NCBI GenBank assembly: GCA_002869585.1
Contig: PKUO01000088.1
Location: 1 to 64,000, forward strand
Direction of reading: 5' to 3'
DNA: 64,000 bases
Source: Sedimenticola sp.
Lineage (GTDB): Bacteria > Pseudomonadota > Gammaproteobacteria > Chromatiales > Chromatiaceae
The notes under the pieces were generated by a model that saw only the letters and a program-made list of their open reading frames with translations, was not told where the DNA came from and did not search any database. Shown piece after piece: positions 1 to 8,198 of the stretch (the first letter of the stretch is position 1; every line of letters begins with the position of its first letter). The position numbers and the translations under genes are program-made.

Positions 1-83
1 GGCGAGGGAGCTTGCTCCGCGGCCGTGTCAGCGCGAATCGTTCAACCGTCTAACGCCTGTCTGGAACAGGTGTGACGACGGTG

Positions 84-111
84 TTGGCGAATTCCGACAG
101 CATGGTAAGAT
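84..111 (+). promoter_or_regulatory. Putative sigma-70 promoter upstream of hemX
   Basis: A TTGGCG hexamer (84-89) and a TAAGAT hexamer (106-111) are separated by 16 bases, about 55 bases upstream of the hemX start codon. Both depart from consensus at two positions. hemX often sits downstream of hemC-hemD, so read-through from a gene to the left is also possible. I could not recognise a hemD tail in bases 1-83. That stretch begins with a short inverted repeat (GGAGC-TT-GCTCC, 7-18) and otherwise shows nothing. Confidence 0.3.
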
Positions 112-166
112 ACAGGACAACATCAGGTCCAAAGACCAATCATATTGATTTTATTCGGATAAACGA

Positions 167-1408
167 ATGAGCAAAAAAACCGAGCAGGATTCTGGACAGG
201 AACAGCCCGAGACTGAAGTCGACCAGGCAACAGTCGATGACGCCGAAATCGAGGGTGCTGGCAAAGAGGCCATCGATATCGACGGGGAGATCGTCGATGC
301 GGAGGTGACGGAGGTCACTGAGCGGGAGGCCCCGCCAGCGAAGGAGAAGAGCAGCAGCAAGGTATCTGTGATGGCCATTCTGCTGGCCCTGGTGGCGCTG
401 ATCGCCACGGCAGCCGGATTGGGTCTGGGCTATCAGCACTGGAAAAATCTCCAGGCCGATCTGCAGGAGATGAACACGGCGCTCGCGCAAGCGGTCAAGC
501 ATCAGAGCGAACTGCAACAACGTATCGACACCACCAACCAGGCTTTCGATGCCCAGAAGCAGCAGTTGGAGAGCCAGCGCCAGGCGCTGTCCAGTCAGGA
601 TGAGAAGCTGGCCGCTGAGCGGGCGAAGTTGGAAAAGCAGGGTAGCGAGATGCAGCAGACCCTGGAGTCCGTCTATCAACGGGTTGGCCGTAACAGCACC
701 GCCTGGATGGCCTCCGAGGCCGAGTATCTGCTGCAGGTGGCCAATCACCGGCTGCGCCTGGAGAATGATCCGGCCACGGCGATCAAGGCGCTTGAAGCCG
801 CCGATGCCCGCCTGCGTGACAGCGGTGATCCGGGCTGGATCGGGGTACGCGAGAGCATTGCCGCAGAGATTGCCAAGATCAAGGCGGTGGGCAGCCTGGA
901 TCGTGCCGGACTGTCAGCCAAACTGATCGGCATGGCCAAGCAGGTGGATGGACTCAAGGTGTTCGGCACCGAACCGATGCCGGCCGAGGAACGCAAGGCA
1001 GCGGAGATCAGCGAGGAGCAGGGGCGCTCCCTGGAAACCCTGGTGAGGGATGGTTGGGAGGGCTTCAAGTCGATCATGGTGATTCGTCACCACGGCAAAC
1101 CGGTAACCGCGATGATGCCGCCGGACCAGCAGTTTTTCGTGCAGCAGAATCTGCGCCTCAAGTTTGAATCGGCGAGAATGGCCATGCTGCGCGCCGATCA
1201 GCCCCTGTATCAGGCCAGCCTGGAGATCGCCCGACAGTGGCTGAACGACTTTTTCGAGACCGATAACAGCGCCGCCCAGGCGCTGCTGGTGCAGATCAAC
1301 GAGCTGGAAGCAGTGAATGTTCAGCCGGATCTTCCGGATATCTCCGCTTCGCTGCTGGCCCTGCGTGAGCGTATGAAGCAGTCGGCGGCAGGAGAGGCGG
1401 GCCAATGA
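167..1408 (+). CDS. hemX: HemX-family uroporphyrinogen-III C-methyltransferase-like membrane protein
   Basis: This 413-residue protein has the HemX layout: an acidic, disordered cytoplasmic N-terminus (about 1-65, rich in E, D and T), one transmembrane helix near 67-88 (AILLALVALIATAAGLGL), a coiled coil (about 95-170, rich in Q, K and E) and a conserved periplasmic domain. HemX is found in hem operons, but its role is poorly defined. The methyltransferase name is inherited and no SAM-binding motif is visible here. The ATG at 167 has only a weak ribosome site. The stop overlaps the hemY start by four bases (ATGA), so the two are co-transcribed and probably translationally coupled. Confidence 0.85.
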   Translation: MSKKTEQDSGQEQPETEVDQATVDDAEIEGAGKEAIDIDGEIVDAEVTEVTEREAPPAKEKSSSKVSVMAILLALVALIATAAGLGLGYQHWKNLQADLQEMNTALAQAVKHQSELQQRIDTTNQAFDAQKQQLESQRQALSSQDEKLAAERAKLEKQGSEMQQTLESVYQRVGRNSTAWMASEAEYLLQVANHRLRLENDPATAIKALEAADARLRDSGDPGWIGVRESIAAEIAKIKAVGSLDRAGLSAKLIGMAKQVDGLKVFGTEPMPAEERKAAEISEEQGRSLETLVRDGWEGFKSIMVIRHHGKPVTAMMPPDQQFFVQQNLRLKFESARMAMLRADQPLYQASLEIARQWLNDFFETDNSAAQALLVQINELEAVNVQPDLPDISASLLALRERMKQSAAGEAGQ

Positions 1409-2715
1409 AAACACTGATCATCGCGCTGATCATGCTGGGCGTTTCCGTCGCCCTGACCCTGGCCATCAAACAGGACAATGGCTATATCCTGCTCGGCTAT
1501 GGTGATTGGACCGTGGAGGGCAGCCTGGCCTTCTTTCTGCTGCTCAATCTGACGCTGTTCGTCATCCTCTACCTGCTGATCCGCGTGATTCTCAGGCTTT
1601 GGGCGGTACCGAGCAAGGTGCATGACTGGCGTGACCGCCGCGGCACCCGCCGGGCGCAAAAAGCCCTGACTCAGGGGCTGGTCGAACTCTCTGAAGGCAA
1701 CTGGAAAGTGGCCGAGAAAGACCTGGTACGCTTCGCTGCCAAATCCGACACCCCGCTACTCAACTATCTCGCCGCTGCCCGCTCTGCCCAACAACAGGGT
1801 GCCCATGACCGGCGCGACCACTATTTGCAACTGGCCCACGAGAGCATGCCTTCGGCGGATATCGCCGTCAGCCTGACCCAGGCCGAATTGCAACTGGGCC
1901 ACGAACAGTACGAGCAGGCGCTGGCGACACTGAAGCATCTGCGCGGCGTGGCGCCGAAACACACCCATGTGCTGAAACTGCTGAAGGAGCTGTACGAGCG
2001 GTTGGGCGAATGGCAGGCGCTGTATGAGCTGTTGCCCGAGCTGAAAAAGCGCAAGGTAATCAGCGAGGTCGAGCAGCGCTCCCTGGAACTGAATATCTTC
2101 CGCAGCGCGCTCAACAAGGCGGCGCAGGATGAGAACCCGCAGGCCCTGAGTTCCTGTTGGCGCACCCTGCCAATGCCTATACGCAATGATGAAACAATGA
2201 TCACCATCTATGCCAACCATCTGCTCAATCAGCGCCAGTTCAACCAGGTCGAAACCCTGTTGCGGGATGCCGTTACCCGTCAGTGGAACGATGATTTGGT
2301 GGAGCTGTATGGCAGGGTTCAGGCGGATGATGGCGCCAAGCAGCTGGCCACTGCGGAAGGCTGGCTGAAGGATGATAACCGCAACTCGGTACTGCTTCTG
2401 ACCCTGGGCAGGCTGTCACTGCGCAACAAGCTCTGGGGTAAGGCGCGCAGCTATCTCGAGGCGAGTATCGGGATCGAGCCCTCGGTCGATGCCTACCGTG
2501 AACTGGGCGCGCTGCTGGAGCGGATGGATGAAAAACAGAAATCGCTGACCTGCTTCAAGGCAGGCCTGGATCTGATCAGCAACACCCCGCTCAGCGAGCT
2601 GCCGGCAACCCTGACCAGTCCGGTATCATCGGCGAAATTGGAGGCCCCCGAGGCGATCGGAACGCCGACCGATATCAATCCCCCCAAGCGGGTGGAGGCG
2701 GCGGCTGAAAAATAG
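1405..2715 (+). CDS. hemY: HemY, haem-biosynthesis-associated TPR membrane protein
   Basis: This 436-residue protein starts with two hydrophobic helices (about 4-22 and 40-62, the second LAFFLLLNLTLFVILYLLI), followed by a long helical domain of tetratricopeptide-type repeats. That is the usual HemY_N plus TPR architecture, and the length is normal. In proteobacteria the protein sits in the inner membrane and is linked to the late haem pathway; its exact activity is debated. It is not the Bacillus HemY oxidase. It overlaps hemX by four bases and is followed within about 25 bases by a terminator, so it is the last gene of its operon. Confidence 0.88.
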   Translation: MKTLIIALIMLGVSVALTLAIKQDNGYILLGYGDWTVEGSLAFFLLLNLTLFVILYLLIRVILRLWAVPSKVHDWRDRRGTRRAQKALTQGLVELSEGNWKVAEKDLVRFAAKSDTPLLNYLAAARSAQQQGAHDRRDHYLQLAHESMPSADIAVSLTQAELQLGHEQYEQALATLKHLRGVAPKHTHVLKLLKELYERLGEWQALYELLPELKKRKVISEVEQRSLELNIFRSALNKAAQDENPQALSSCWRTLPMPIRNDETMITIYANHLLNQRQFNQVETLLRDAVTRQWNDDLVELYGRVQADDGAKQLATAEGWLKDDNRNSVLLLTLGRLSLRNKLWGKARSYLEASIGIEPSVDAYRELGALLERMDEKQKSLTCFKAGLDLISNTPLSELPATLTSPVSSAKLEAPEAIGTPTDINPPKRVEAAAEK

Positions 2716-2737
2716 CTTGTTGGCAGGGCAGAGACGA

Positions 2738-2762
2738 AAAAGGGGCCATCGCGGCCCCTTTT
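2738..2762. terminator. Bidirectional intrinsic terminator between hemY and the convergent reductase gene
   Basis: A perfect 10-base stem (AAAAGGGGCC / GGCCCCTTTT) encloses a five-base loop (ATCGC). A T-run lies on each strand side, so the hairpin can stop transcription from hemY and from the convergent gene ending at 2773. Confidence 0.9.
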
Positions 2763-2772
2763 CCTTTTCAGG

Positions 2773-3789
2773 TTATTTTTTCGGGTTGTCTTTGGCCCAC
2801 TCAAACACATCGGAATACATGTGATCCTCGCTCAGGCCGGCGTCCTTGAAGGCATCCCGTGCCGCGAAGATCATCGGCGGCGGGCCGCTCATGTAGAGAT
2901 CGACACCGCTCATGTCAGGGTGGTCGGCCAGTACCTGTTCATGCACCCAACCTTTGGCGCCTTCCCAGTCTGCGTCCGGTTCCGAGAGAACGGCGGTGAA
3001 GCGGATGTTGTCATTTTCCGCCGCCCAGCCTGCCGCCAGCTCGTCGAGGTAGAGGTCACGCTGGGAACGCACACCCCAGTAAAAGTGAATCGGACGTTTC
3101 GTCCCGATGTGCCGGGCATGTTCGAGAATACCCTTGAGTGGCGCGAAGCCGGTGCCGCCAGCCATGAAAATCAGTGGTCGTTCGGAATTCTCGCGCAGGT
3201 AAAAACCGCCGAGAGGGGCCTGGATGCTGTGGATATCGCCGGGCTTCATGGTGTCGAACACATGCTCGGTGAATTCACCGCCTTCCACGTAGCGGATATG
3301 CAGCTCGATACGCTCATCGTCGTGGGGGGCGTTGGCCATCGAGAAGGCGCGGCGGCGGCCGTCTGGCATCAGAAAATCGATGTACTGACCGGCAAGAAAC
3401 TGCAGCCGCTGGTTGTCCGGCAGTCGCAGGTAGACGCGCATCACGTCGTGGGAGAGCTGCTGCATCTCATCGACCTTGCAGGGCAGCGTTCGTACCTCGA
3501 TCTGCTTCTCGGTCTCGACCTCCTTGATATGGATCACCACATCGCTGGTGGCGACCGCCTTGCAGGGCAGGCAGTAACCCTCGTCGTGGGCGCTCAATTC
3601 ATCCTCTTCGACCTCCTCCGGATAGTTGAGGCTGCCTGAAAGCAGGGTTCCGGAGCAACTGCCACACAGGCCGTTACGACAACCGTAGGGGAGTTGAATA
3701 CCCTGGCGCTCAGCGGCGTCGAGAATGCTTTCGCCACCCCGGGTGGTAAATTGATGGCCGCTGGGTTTTACTTGTACTGTGAAGCTCAT
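2773..3789 (-). CDS. Ferredoxin-domain FAD/NAD(P)H reductase (CDP-6-deoxy-delta-3,4-glucoseen reductase-like)
   Basis: The N-terminal 90 residues are a plant-type [2Fe-2S] ferredoxin domain with ligands in GCRNGLCGSCSG and a later YCLPCKA. A ferredoxin-NADP reductase module follows: FAD site around RRAFSMAN, NAD site around GGTGFAPLKG, and a C-terminal SGPPPMI. The length (338) matches the family usually annotated AscD/RfbI-like, but in proteobacteria this copy lies near ubiD and not in sugar clusters, so the deoxysugar name is probably wrong. A role as electron donor to an oxygenase or quinone-modifying enzyme is possible but unproven. The ATG at 3789 is preceded by AAGGA at good spacing. 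Confidence 0.8.
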   Translation of the reverse strand: MSFTVQVKPSGHQFTTRGGESILDAAERQGIQLPYGCRNGLCGSCSGTLLSGSLNYPEEVEEDELSAHDEGYCLPCKAVATSDVVIHIKEVETEKQIEVRTLPCKVDEMQQLSHDVMRVYLRLPDNQRLQFLAGQYIDFLMPDGRRRAFSMANAPHDDERIELHIRYVEGGEFTEHVFDTMKPGDIHSIQAPLGGFYLRENSERPLIFMAGGTGFAPLKGILEHARHIGTKRPIHFYWGVRSQRDLYLDELAAGWAAENDNIRFTAVLSEPDADWEGAKGWVHEQVLADHPDMSGVDLYMSGPPPMIFAARDAFKDAGLSEDHMYSDVFEWAKDNPKK

Positions 3790-3853
3790 GAGATTCCTTG
3801 AAATTAGACTGCTTTTAATAATTCTCTACTATTTTACTGAGAAATAAAACCCT

Positions 3854-4732
3854 ATGATCAGAAAGACTATTATTGGCTGCGGCTATCTGGGCCAGCGGGT
3901 GGCTGGGGAGTTGCAGCAGAGCGGCGAACAGGTAGTTGGTGTGGTGCGTAGCGTGATCAGTGCTGAGGCGCTGAAAACGGCTGGGATCACGCCGATGTTA
4001 CTGGATCTCGATCAGCCGTTGCCGGATACCTTTTCAACCGCTGATCTGCCACTACAGGGTAGTGAACTCTTCTATTTTGCGCCGCCCCCCTCCAGCGGGG
4101 TGAGTGAAACCCGGGTGCGTAACCTGATCCGGTTGTTTGAAACCCTGGGACACCCGTGGCGCGTGGTCTATCTGAGCACCACCGGGGTGTATGGCGACTG
4201 CCAGGGGCGCTGGGTGGATGAGACCCATGCGGTCGACCCGGTGGTGGAGCGCGCCCGGCGGCGCTGGGATGCGGAGCAGGTCTTCCGGGAGTGGCGAGCA
4301 CGGAGCGGTGGTTCGCTGGTGGTGTTGCGGGTGGCCGGAATCTATGGACCGGGAAAGCTGCCGCTGGAACGGATCGAGAAGGGGTTGCCGATGGTGCGCG
4401 AGTCTGAGGCCCCCTTCACCAACAGGATACATGTGGATGACCTGGTGCAGGTGTGCATGGCTGCAATGGCGCGTGGTGGCGATGGCGAGATCTACAATGT
4501 CAGTGACGGCAGGCCTGGGACCATGACCGACTACTTCAACCGGGTTGCCGATCGCGCCGGGCTGCCACGTCCTGCGCAGATCAGTCTGGCCGATGGCGAA
4601 CAGCAGCTGAGCGCCGGTATGATGTCCTACATGCGTGAATCGCGGCGACTGCGGAATGACAAGATGCTGTCAGAGCTGGGCATCACGCTGATCCACCCGG
4701 ATCTCGCCCATGGCCTCGAGGCGAGTTTCTGA
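3854..4732 (+). CDS. NAD(P)-dependent SDR-family epimerase/dehydratase-like protein
   Basis: This 292-residue protein has a Rossmann nucleotide-binding start (IGCGYLGQRVAGELQ, residues 7-21) and the extended-SDR segments YLSTTGVYGD and RVAGIYGPGK. The family includes E. coli YeeZ. The SDR YxxxK pair is not obvious: the usual Tyr region reads VYGDCQGRWVDE, and a conventional YxxxK following it cannot be seen. Catalysis is therefore uncertain. It is divergent from the reductase gene at 3789 with a 64-bp AT-rich gap. Substrate unknown. Confidence 0.7.
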   Translation: MIRKTIIGCGYLGQRVAGELQQSGEQVVGVVRSVISAEALKTAGITPMLLDLDQPLPDTFSTADLPLQGSELFYFAPPPSSGVSETRVRNLIRLFETLGHPWRVVYLSTTGVYGDCQGRWVDETHAVDPVVERARRRWDAEQVFREWRARSGGSLVVLRVAGIYGPGKLPLERIEKGLPMVRESEAPFTNRIHVDDLVQVCMAAMARGGDGEIYNVSDGRPGTMTDYFNRVADRAGLPRPAQISLADGEQQLSAGMMSYMRESRRLRNDKMLSELGITLIHPDLAHGLEASF

Positions 4733-4741
4733 TAACTGGCT

Positions 4742-5383
4742 CTAGGGCCGGCTGTCGGCGCTGTTCAACCAGTCGAATATCGGGTCCCAGAGCACCACGT
4801 CCTGGGCCACCATCGAGGGGGCCAGTTCGAACAGTCCCAGGCCCCGTTCAGCGGCGCGGATGTAATTCTGGCTCTCGCGCAGGTGGGTGAGAAACGGGGT
4901 CTCAAGATGTCCGAGAAACTCCTCCAGCTGGCGGTAGATGAGGGTGTTCTCCTTGGCGCGATTGGCGACGATGGCCAGCCGTGTCTGCTGGCGGGATACC
5001 TTGCCGCTGTGCAGCAGCTCTTCCAGAAAGCGCTTGCAGGCGCGCATGTCGATGGGCGAGGGGAGCACCGGGATGATCAGGGTCTCCACCCGGCGCAGCA
5101 TGCTGTTGATCTCGGCGCCGTGGGTGCCGGCAGGGGCATCCATGATCAGAAAATCGGTCCCTTTGGCCGGCTTGATCTGTCCTTTGCTGGCATCAATGCC
5201 CTCGATCTCGGGAATCCCGGTGTAGTCCTTGCGGGCCTCCAGCCAGTCGAGTGAGGAGCCCTGGGGATCGAAGTCCGCCAGCGCCACTTTGGCACCGTCA
5301 TCGGCCAGCCAGGTGGCAATATTGGTGGCCAGGGTGGTCTTCCCGCAGCCGCCTTTGGCGTTCATCAACATGATGGTCCGCAT
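4742..5383 (-). CDS. ParA-family ATPase, orphan
   Basis: This 213-residue protein carries the deviant Walker A of ParA/MinD proteins (KGGCGKTT, residues 10-17), the Walker A' region ALADFDPQGSS and Walker B DFLIMDAPAG. Such ATPases dimerise on DNA or membrane to position cargo. No ParB, parS-like site or MinCE gene is nearby, and the protein lacks an N-terminal helix-turn-helix, so it is closer to orphan MipZ/ParA-like positioning ATPases than to plasmid partition proteins. The ATG at 5383 is preceded by AGGAGGAGAG. Cargo cannot be inferred from the neighbours. Confidence 0.8.
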   Translation of the reverse strand: MRTIMLMNAKGGCGKTTLATNIATWLADDGAKVALADFDPQGSSLDWLEARKDYTGIPEIEGIDASKGQIKPAKGTDFLIMDAPAGTHGAEINSMLRRVETLIIPVLPSPIDMRACKRFLEELLHSGKVSRQQTRLAIVANRAKENTLIYRQLEEFLGHLETPFLTHLRESQNYIRAAERGLGLFELAPSMVAQDVVLWDPIFDWLNSADSRP

Positions 5384-5458
5384 CGCTCTCCTCCTGTATC
5401 ACTTCGAAAGGGTACTCTCTGAATTCTAGGTAATTCGCGGGAAAGTTTACAGGGGTGT

Positions 5459-6925
5459 TCAATCGATCCCCAGTTGCTCCCAGATCTCATCGATACGCTT
5501 TTTCACTGCGTCATCCATGCGGATTGGCGTACCCCATTCGCGCTCGGTCTCCCCTGGCCACTTGTTGGTTGCGTCGAAGCCCATCTTCGAGCCGAGCCCC
5601 GAGACTGGCGAGGCGAAATCCAGGTAGTCGATCGGTGTGCGTTCGACGATCGTGGTATCCAGGGCCGGGTCCATGCGCGTGGTCATCGCCCAGATCACGT
5701 CCTGCCAGTCGCGCACATTGACGTCATCGTCGGTGACGATGACGAACTTGGTGTACATGAACTGGCGCAGAAACGACCAGACCCCCATCATCACCCGCTT
5801 GGCGTGACCGGGATACTGCTTCTTCATGGAGACCACCGCCATGCGATAGGAGCAGCCCTCCGGCGGCAGGTAGAAATCGACGATCTCCGGAAACTGCTTC
5901 TGTAGCAGCGGTACGAATACCTCGTTGAGCGCCACCCCGAGCATCGCCGGTTCATCCGGTGGCCGGCCGGTGTAGGTGCTGTGGTAGATTGGACTCTGGC
6001 GCCGGGTAATGCGCTCGATACTAAACACCGGGAACTGTTCCACCTCGTTGTAGTAGCCGGTGTGGTCGCCGAACGGGCCTTCCGGGGCGCGGTCGTCGGG
6101 GTGGATCACCCCCTCTAGCACGAATTCCGCCGAGGCGGGCACCTGAAGGTCTGAGCCGATGCACTGGCTCACCTCGGTACGGCTGCCGCGCAACAAGCCG
6201 GCAAAGGCGTATTCCGATAGGGTATCGGGCACAGGCGTCACCGCACCGAGGATGGTGGCGGGGTCGGCCCCCAGGGCCACCGCAATCGGGAAGGGTTCGC
6301 CAGGATGGGCCTGTTGCCAGTCGCGGAAATCCAGCGCCCCGCCGCGGTGCGACAACCAGCGCATGATGACGCGGTTTTTGCCGATCACCTGCATGCGGTA
6401 GATGCCCAGATTCTGCCGGGACTTTGTCGGGCCACGGGTCACCACCAGTCCCCAGGTGATCAGCGGTCCGACATCGCCGGGCCAGCAGGTCTGGACCGGG
6501 ATCTCTCCCAGATCGACCGCGTCGCCCTCGATGACAACCTCTTGGCAGGGCGCGCGCTTGATCTCCTTGGGCGCCATGTCCAGCACCTTGCGGAACATCG
6601 GGAGCTTGTCCCAGGCGTCCTTCATCCCCTTGGGCGGCTCTGGCTCTTTGAGCTGGGCGAGCAGTTTTCCGACCCCGCGCAGCGCCTCGGGGCTCTCCTC
6701 GCCCATTCCCAGCGCGACCCGTCGCGGGGTGCCGAACAGGTTGCCGAGGACCGGGATCTCCGAACCCTTGATCTTTTCGAACAGCAGCGCCGGTCCGCCG
6801 GCGCGCAGGGTGCGATCACAGATCTCGGTGATCTCCAGGTAGGGATCGACCTCGACGCTGATGCGTTTCAGTTCCCCCATGGATTCAAGTTGAGCTATGA
6901 AGTCGCGCAGATCTTTGTATTGCAT
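5459..6925 (-). CDS. ubiD: 4-hydroxy-3-polyprenylbenzoate decarboxylase (UbiD)
   Basis: This 488-residue protein is the normal UbiD length and starts [22 protein letters not shown], as in the E. coli enzyme. The prenylated-FMN site segments (for example [19 protein letters not shown] and the acidic [26 protein letters not shown]) are intact. UbiD removes the carboxylate from the polyprenylated hydroxybenzoate intermediate in ubiquinone synthesis and needs the cofactor from UbiX, which is not in this window. Its presence alongside the menaquinone genes at 25-33 kb means the organism probably makes both quinones. Confidence 0.95.
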   Translation of the reverse strand: MQYKDLRDFIAQLESMGELKRISVEVDPYLEITEICDRTLRAGGPALLFEKIKGSEIPVLGNLFGTPRRVALGMGEESPEALRGVGKLLAQLKEPEPPKGMKDAWDKLPMFRKVLDMAPKEIKRAPCQEVVIEGDAVDLGEIPVQTCWPGDVGPLITWGLVVTRGPTKSRQNLGIYRMQVIGKNRVIMRWLSHRGGALDFRDWQQAHPGEPFPIAVALGADPATILGAVTPVPDTLSEYAFAGLLRGSRTEVSQCIGSDLQVPASAEFVLEGVIHPDDRAPEGPFGDHTGYYNEVEQFPVFSIERITRRQSPIYHSTYTGRPPDEPAMLGVALNEVFVPLLQKQFPEIVDFYLPPEGCSYRMAVVSMKKQYPGHAKRVMMGVWSFLRQFMYTKFVIVTDDDVNVRDWQDVIWAMTTRMDPALDTTIVERTPIDYLDFASPVSGLGSKMGFDATNKWPGETEREWGTPIRMDDAVKKRIDEIWEQLGID

Positions 6926-6952
6926 GGGCGTGTTCCGCTGTGATTCAGGGGG

Positions 6953-7591
6953 TCAATGGGTTGCCTGCAGCAGACCGCTTTGGGCAATGCCGTCGAACAT
7001 GAACTGGACCGCCAGGGCCGATAGCAGTACCCCGAACACGCGGCTGATCACATGCATGCCAGTCACTCCCAGCAGTTGCTGCACCTTGGTGGCGAGCAGC
7101 AGCAGGAGCAGGGTCAGCAGGATCACCGCCAGCAGGGCGCCGATCACCACCGATTCGGCGATCAGATCGCCTTTTGCGTTGGCCATCAGCAGGATTGCAG
7201 CGCCCATGGTGCCGGGGCCGGCGATCAGGGGTGTGGCGAGGGGAAACACCGAGATATCTTTTTTCGCCAGTGCCTCGCTGGCCTCATCCTCGGTGGTCGA
7301 GGTGCCGCCAGAGGTGCGGGCAAACACCATGTCTATGCCAATCAGCAGCAACAGAATCCCGCCGGATACCTTGAGGGCGGCCAGGGAGATGCCGAGGGTG
7401 GAGAGCAGGATCTCTCCAGCCAGAGCGAAAAAGACCAGAATCACGCTGCTGATCAGGGTGCCGCGCAGTGCCATGGAGCGCCGCTCCGCCGGCGAGGCGT
7501 GGGGCGTCAGGGCGGCAAACATCGCCGCCACATCGATCGGGCCGATGGTTGCGAAAAAGGTGGTGAAGGCCACGATGGCGGTTTCAATCAT
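6953..7591 (-). CDS. MarC-family integral membrane protein
   Basis: This 212-residue protein has six predicted hydrophobic helices and the family signature of the MarC/NAAT group (FFATIGPIDVAAMFAALTP near the N-terminus; PLIAGPGTMGAAILL near 117). MarC was once tied to multiple antibiotic resistance, but its function is unknown. Members of the group have been proposed as amino-acid transporters. It follows ubiD by 27 bases in the opposite-to-transcription sense and could share a transcript with it. Confidence 0.85.
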   Translation of the reverse strand: MIETAIVAFTTFFATIGPIDVAAMFAALTPHASPAERRSMALRGTLISSVILVFFALAGEILLSTLGISLAALKVSGGILLLLIGIDMVFARTSGGTSTTEDEASEALAKKDISVFPLATPLIAGPGTMGAAILLMANAKGDLIAESVVIGALLAVILLTLLLLLLATKVQQLLGVTGMHVISRVFGVLLSALAVQFMFDGIAQSGLLQATH

Positions 7592-7699
7592 CGGATCAGG
7601 TTGCGCTTTCGGGAGATAAGATGTCGGTCTGTCAGGTGCAGCTGCATTCTAGCTCAGACCCGTGTTGAGTGCCAAAGTGGCGAAGGGGCATCGAGCCGG

Positions 7700-8179
7700 T
7701 TACTGCGCTGCCTTGGTCAGCCGGTAATTCTTATAGACGATCCCGGCGATAAAACTGCCAATCATCAGGGCCGCCGCCAGTAGCAGGTGCCAGACAGACA
7801 GCAGGATACCCTGGGGTGTCGTCTGTTCAGTGGGCGGGCTTGAATTGAGTGCGACCTGCCTGAGCTGGGCCAGCTCCTTGCGCAGTGCATGGGCCTCCGC
7901 CTGCAACTCCAGCAACATCACCCGCGCCGGTTTATCCTCGGTGATATAGGTCTTCTCGATCCAGCCTTCGCTGTTGTCGCTGAGCCGCACCCGGCTATAG
8001 GCGCCCCGGCTCTCCAGCACCTCGACCGGGGTGCCGCTGGTGATGGCCTGGATGGGCGCGAGTTCGGGATCAGGCCGCTCGAACACCCCGACCACCAATT
8101 GGTCGGTGATGCGTGCGGCCTGGCTGTGTCCGCCGAACAGCAGCAGGATCAGTAGCAGTCTGGGTATGGCTGGTGACAT
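7700..8179 (-). CDS. Secreted SH3-domain protein with C-terminal membrane anchor (YgiM-like)
   Basis: This 159-residue protein has a signal peptide (IPRLLLILLLFGGHSQA), a bacterial SH3 domain (about 25-85, with EVLESRGAYSRVRLSDNSEGWIEK read in part as GWIEKTYI), a short coiled coil (LLELQAEAHALRKELAQL) and a C-terminal transmembrane helix (LLAAALMIGSFIAGIVY) with a basic tail. This is the TIGR04211/YgiM layout. The SH3 domain should lie in the periplasm, perhaps touching peptidoglycan. It sits just downstream of prlC with a 19-bp gap. Confidence 0.8.
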   Translation of the reverse strand: MSPAIPRLLLILLLFGGHSQAARITDQLVVGVFERPDPELAPIQAITSGTPVEVLESRGAYSRVRLSDNSEGWIEKTYITEDKPARVMLLELQAEAHALRKELAQLRQVALNSSPPTEQTTPQGILLSVWHLLLAAALMIGSFIAGIVYKNYRLTKAAQ

Positions 8180-8198
8180 GGATGCAGGACCCGACCGA

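Noticed and set aside
1-83. Possible tail of hemD at the left window edge
   Set aside because: None of the three frames gives a recognisable HemD C-terminus, and stops fall at different places; the stretch starts with a short inverted repeat instead.
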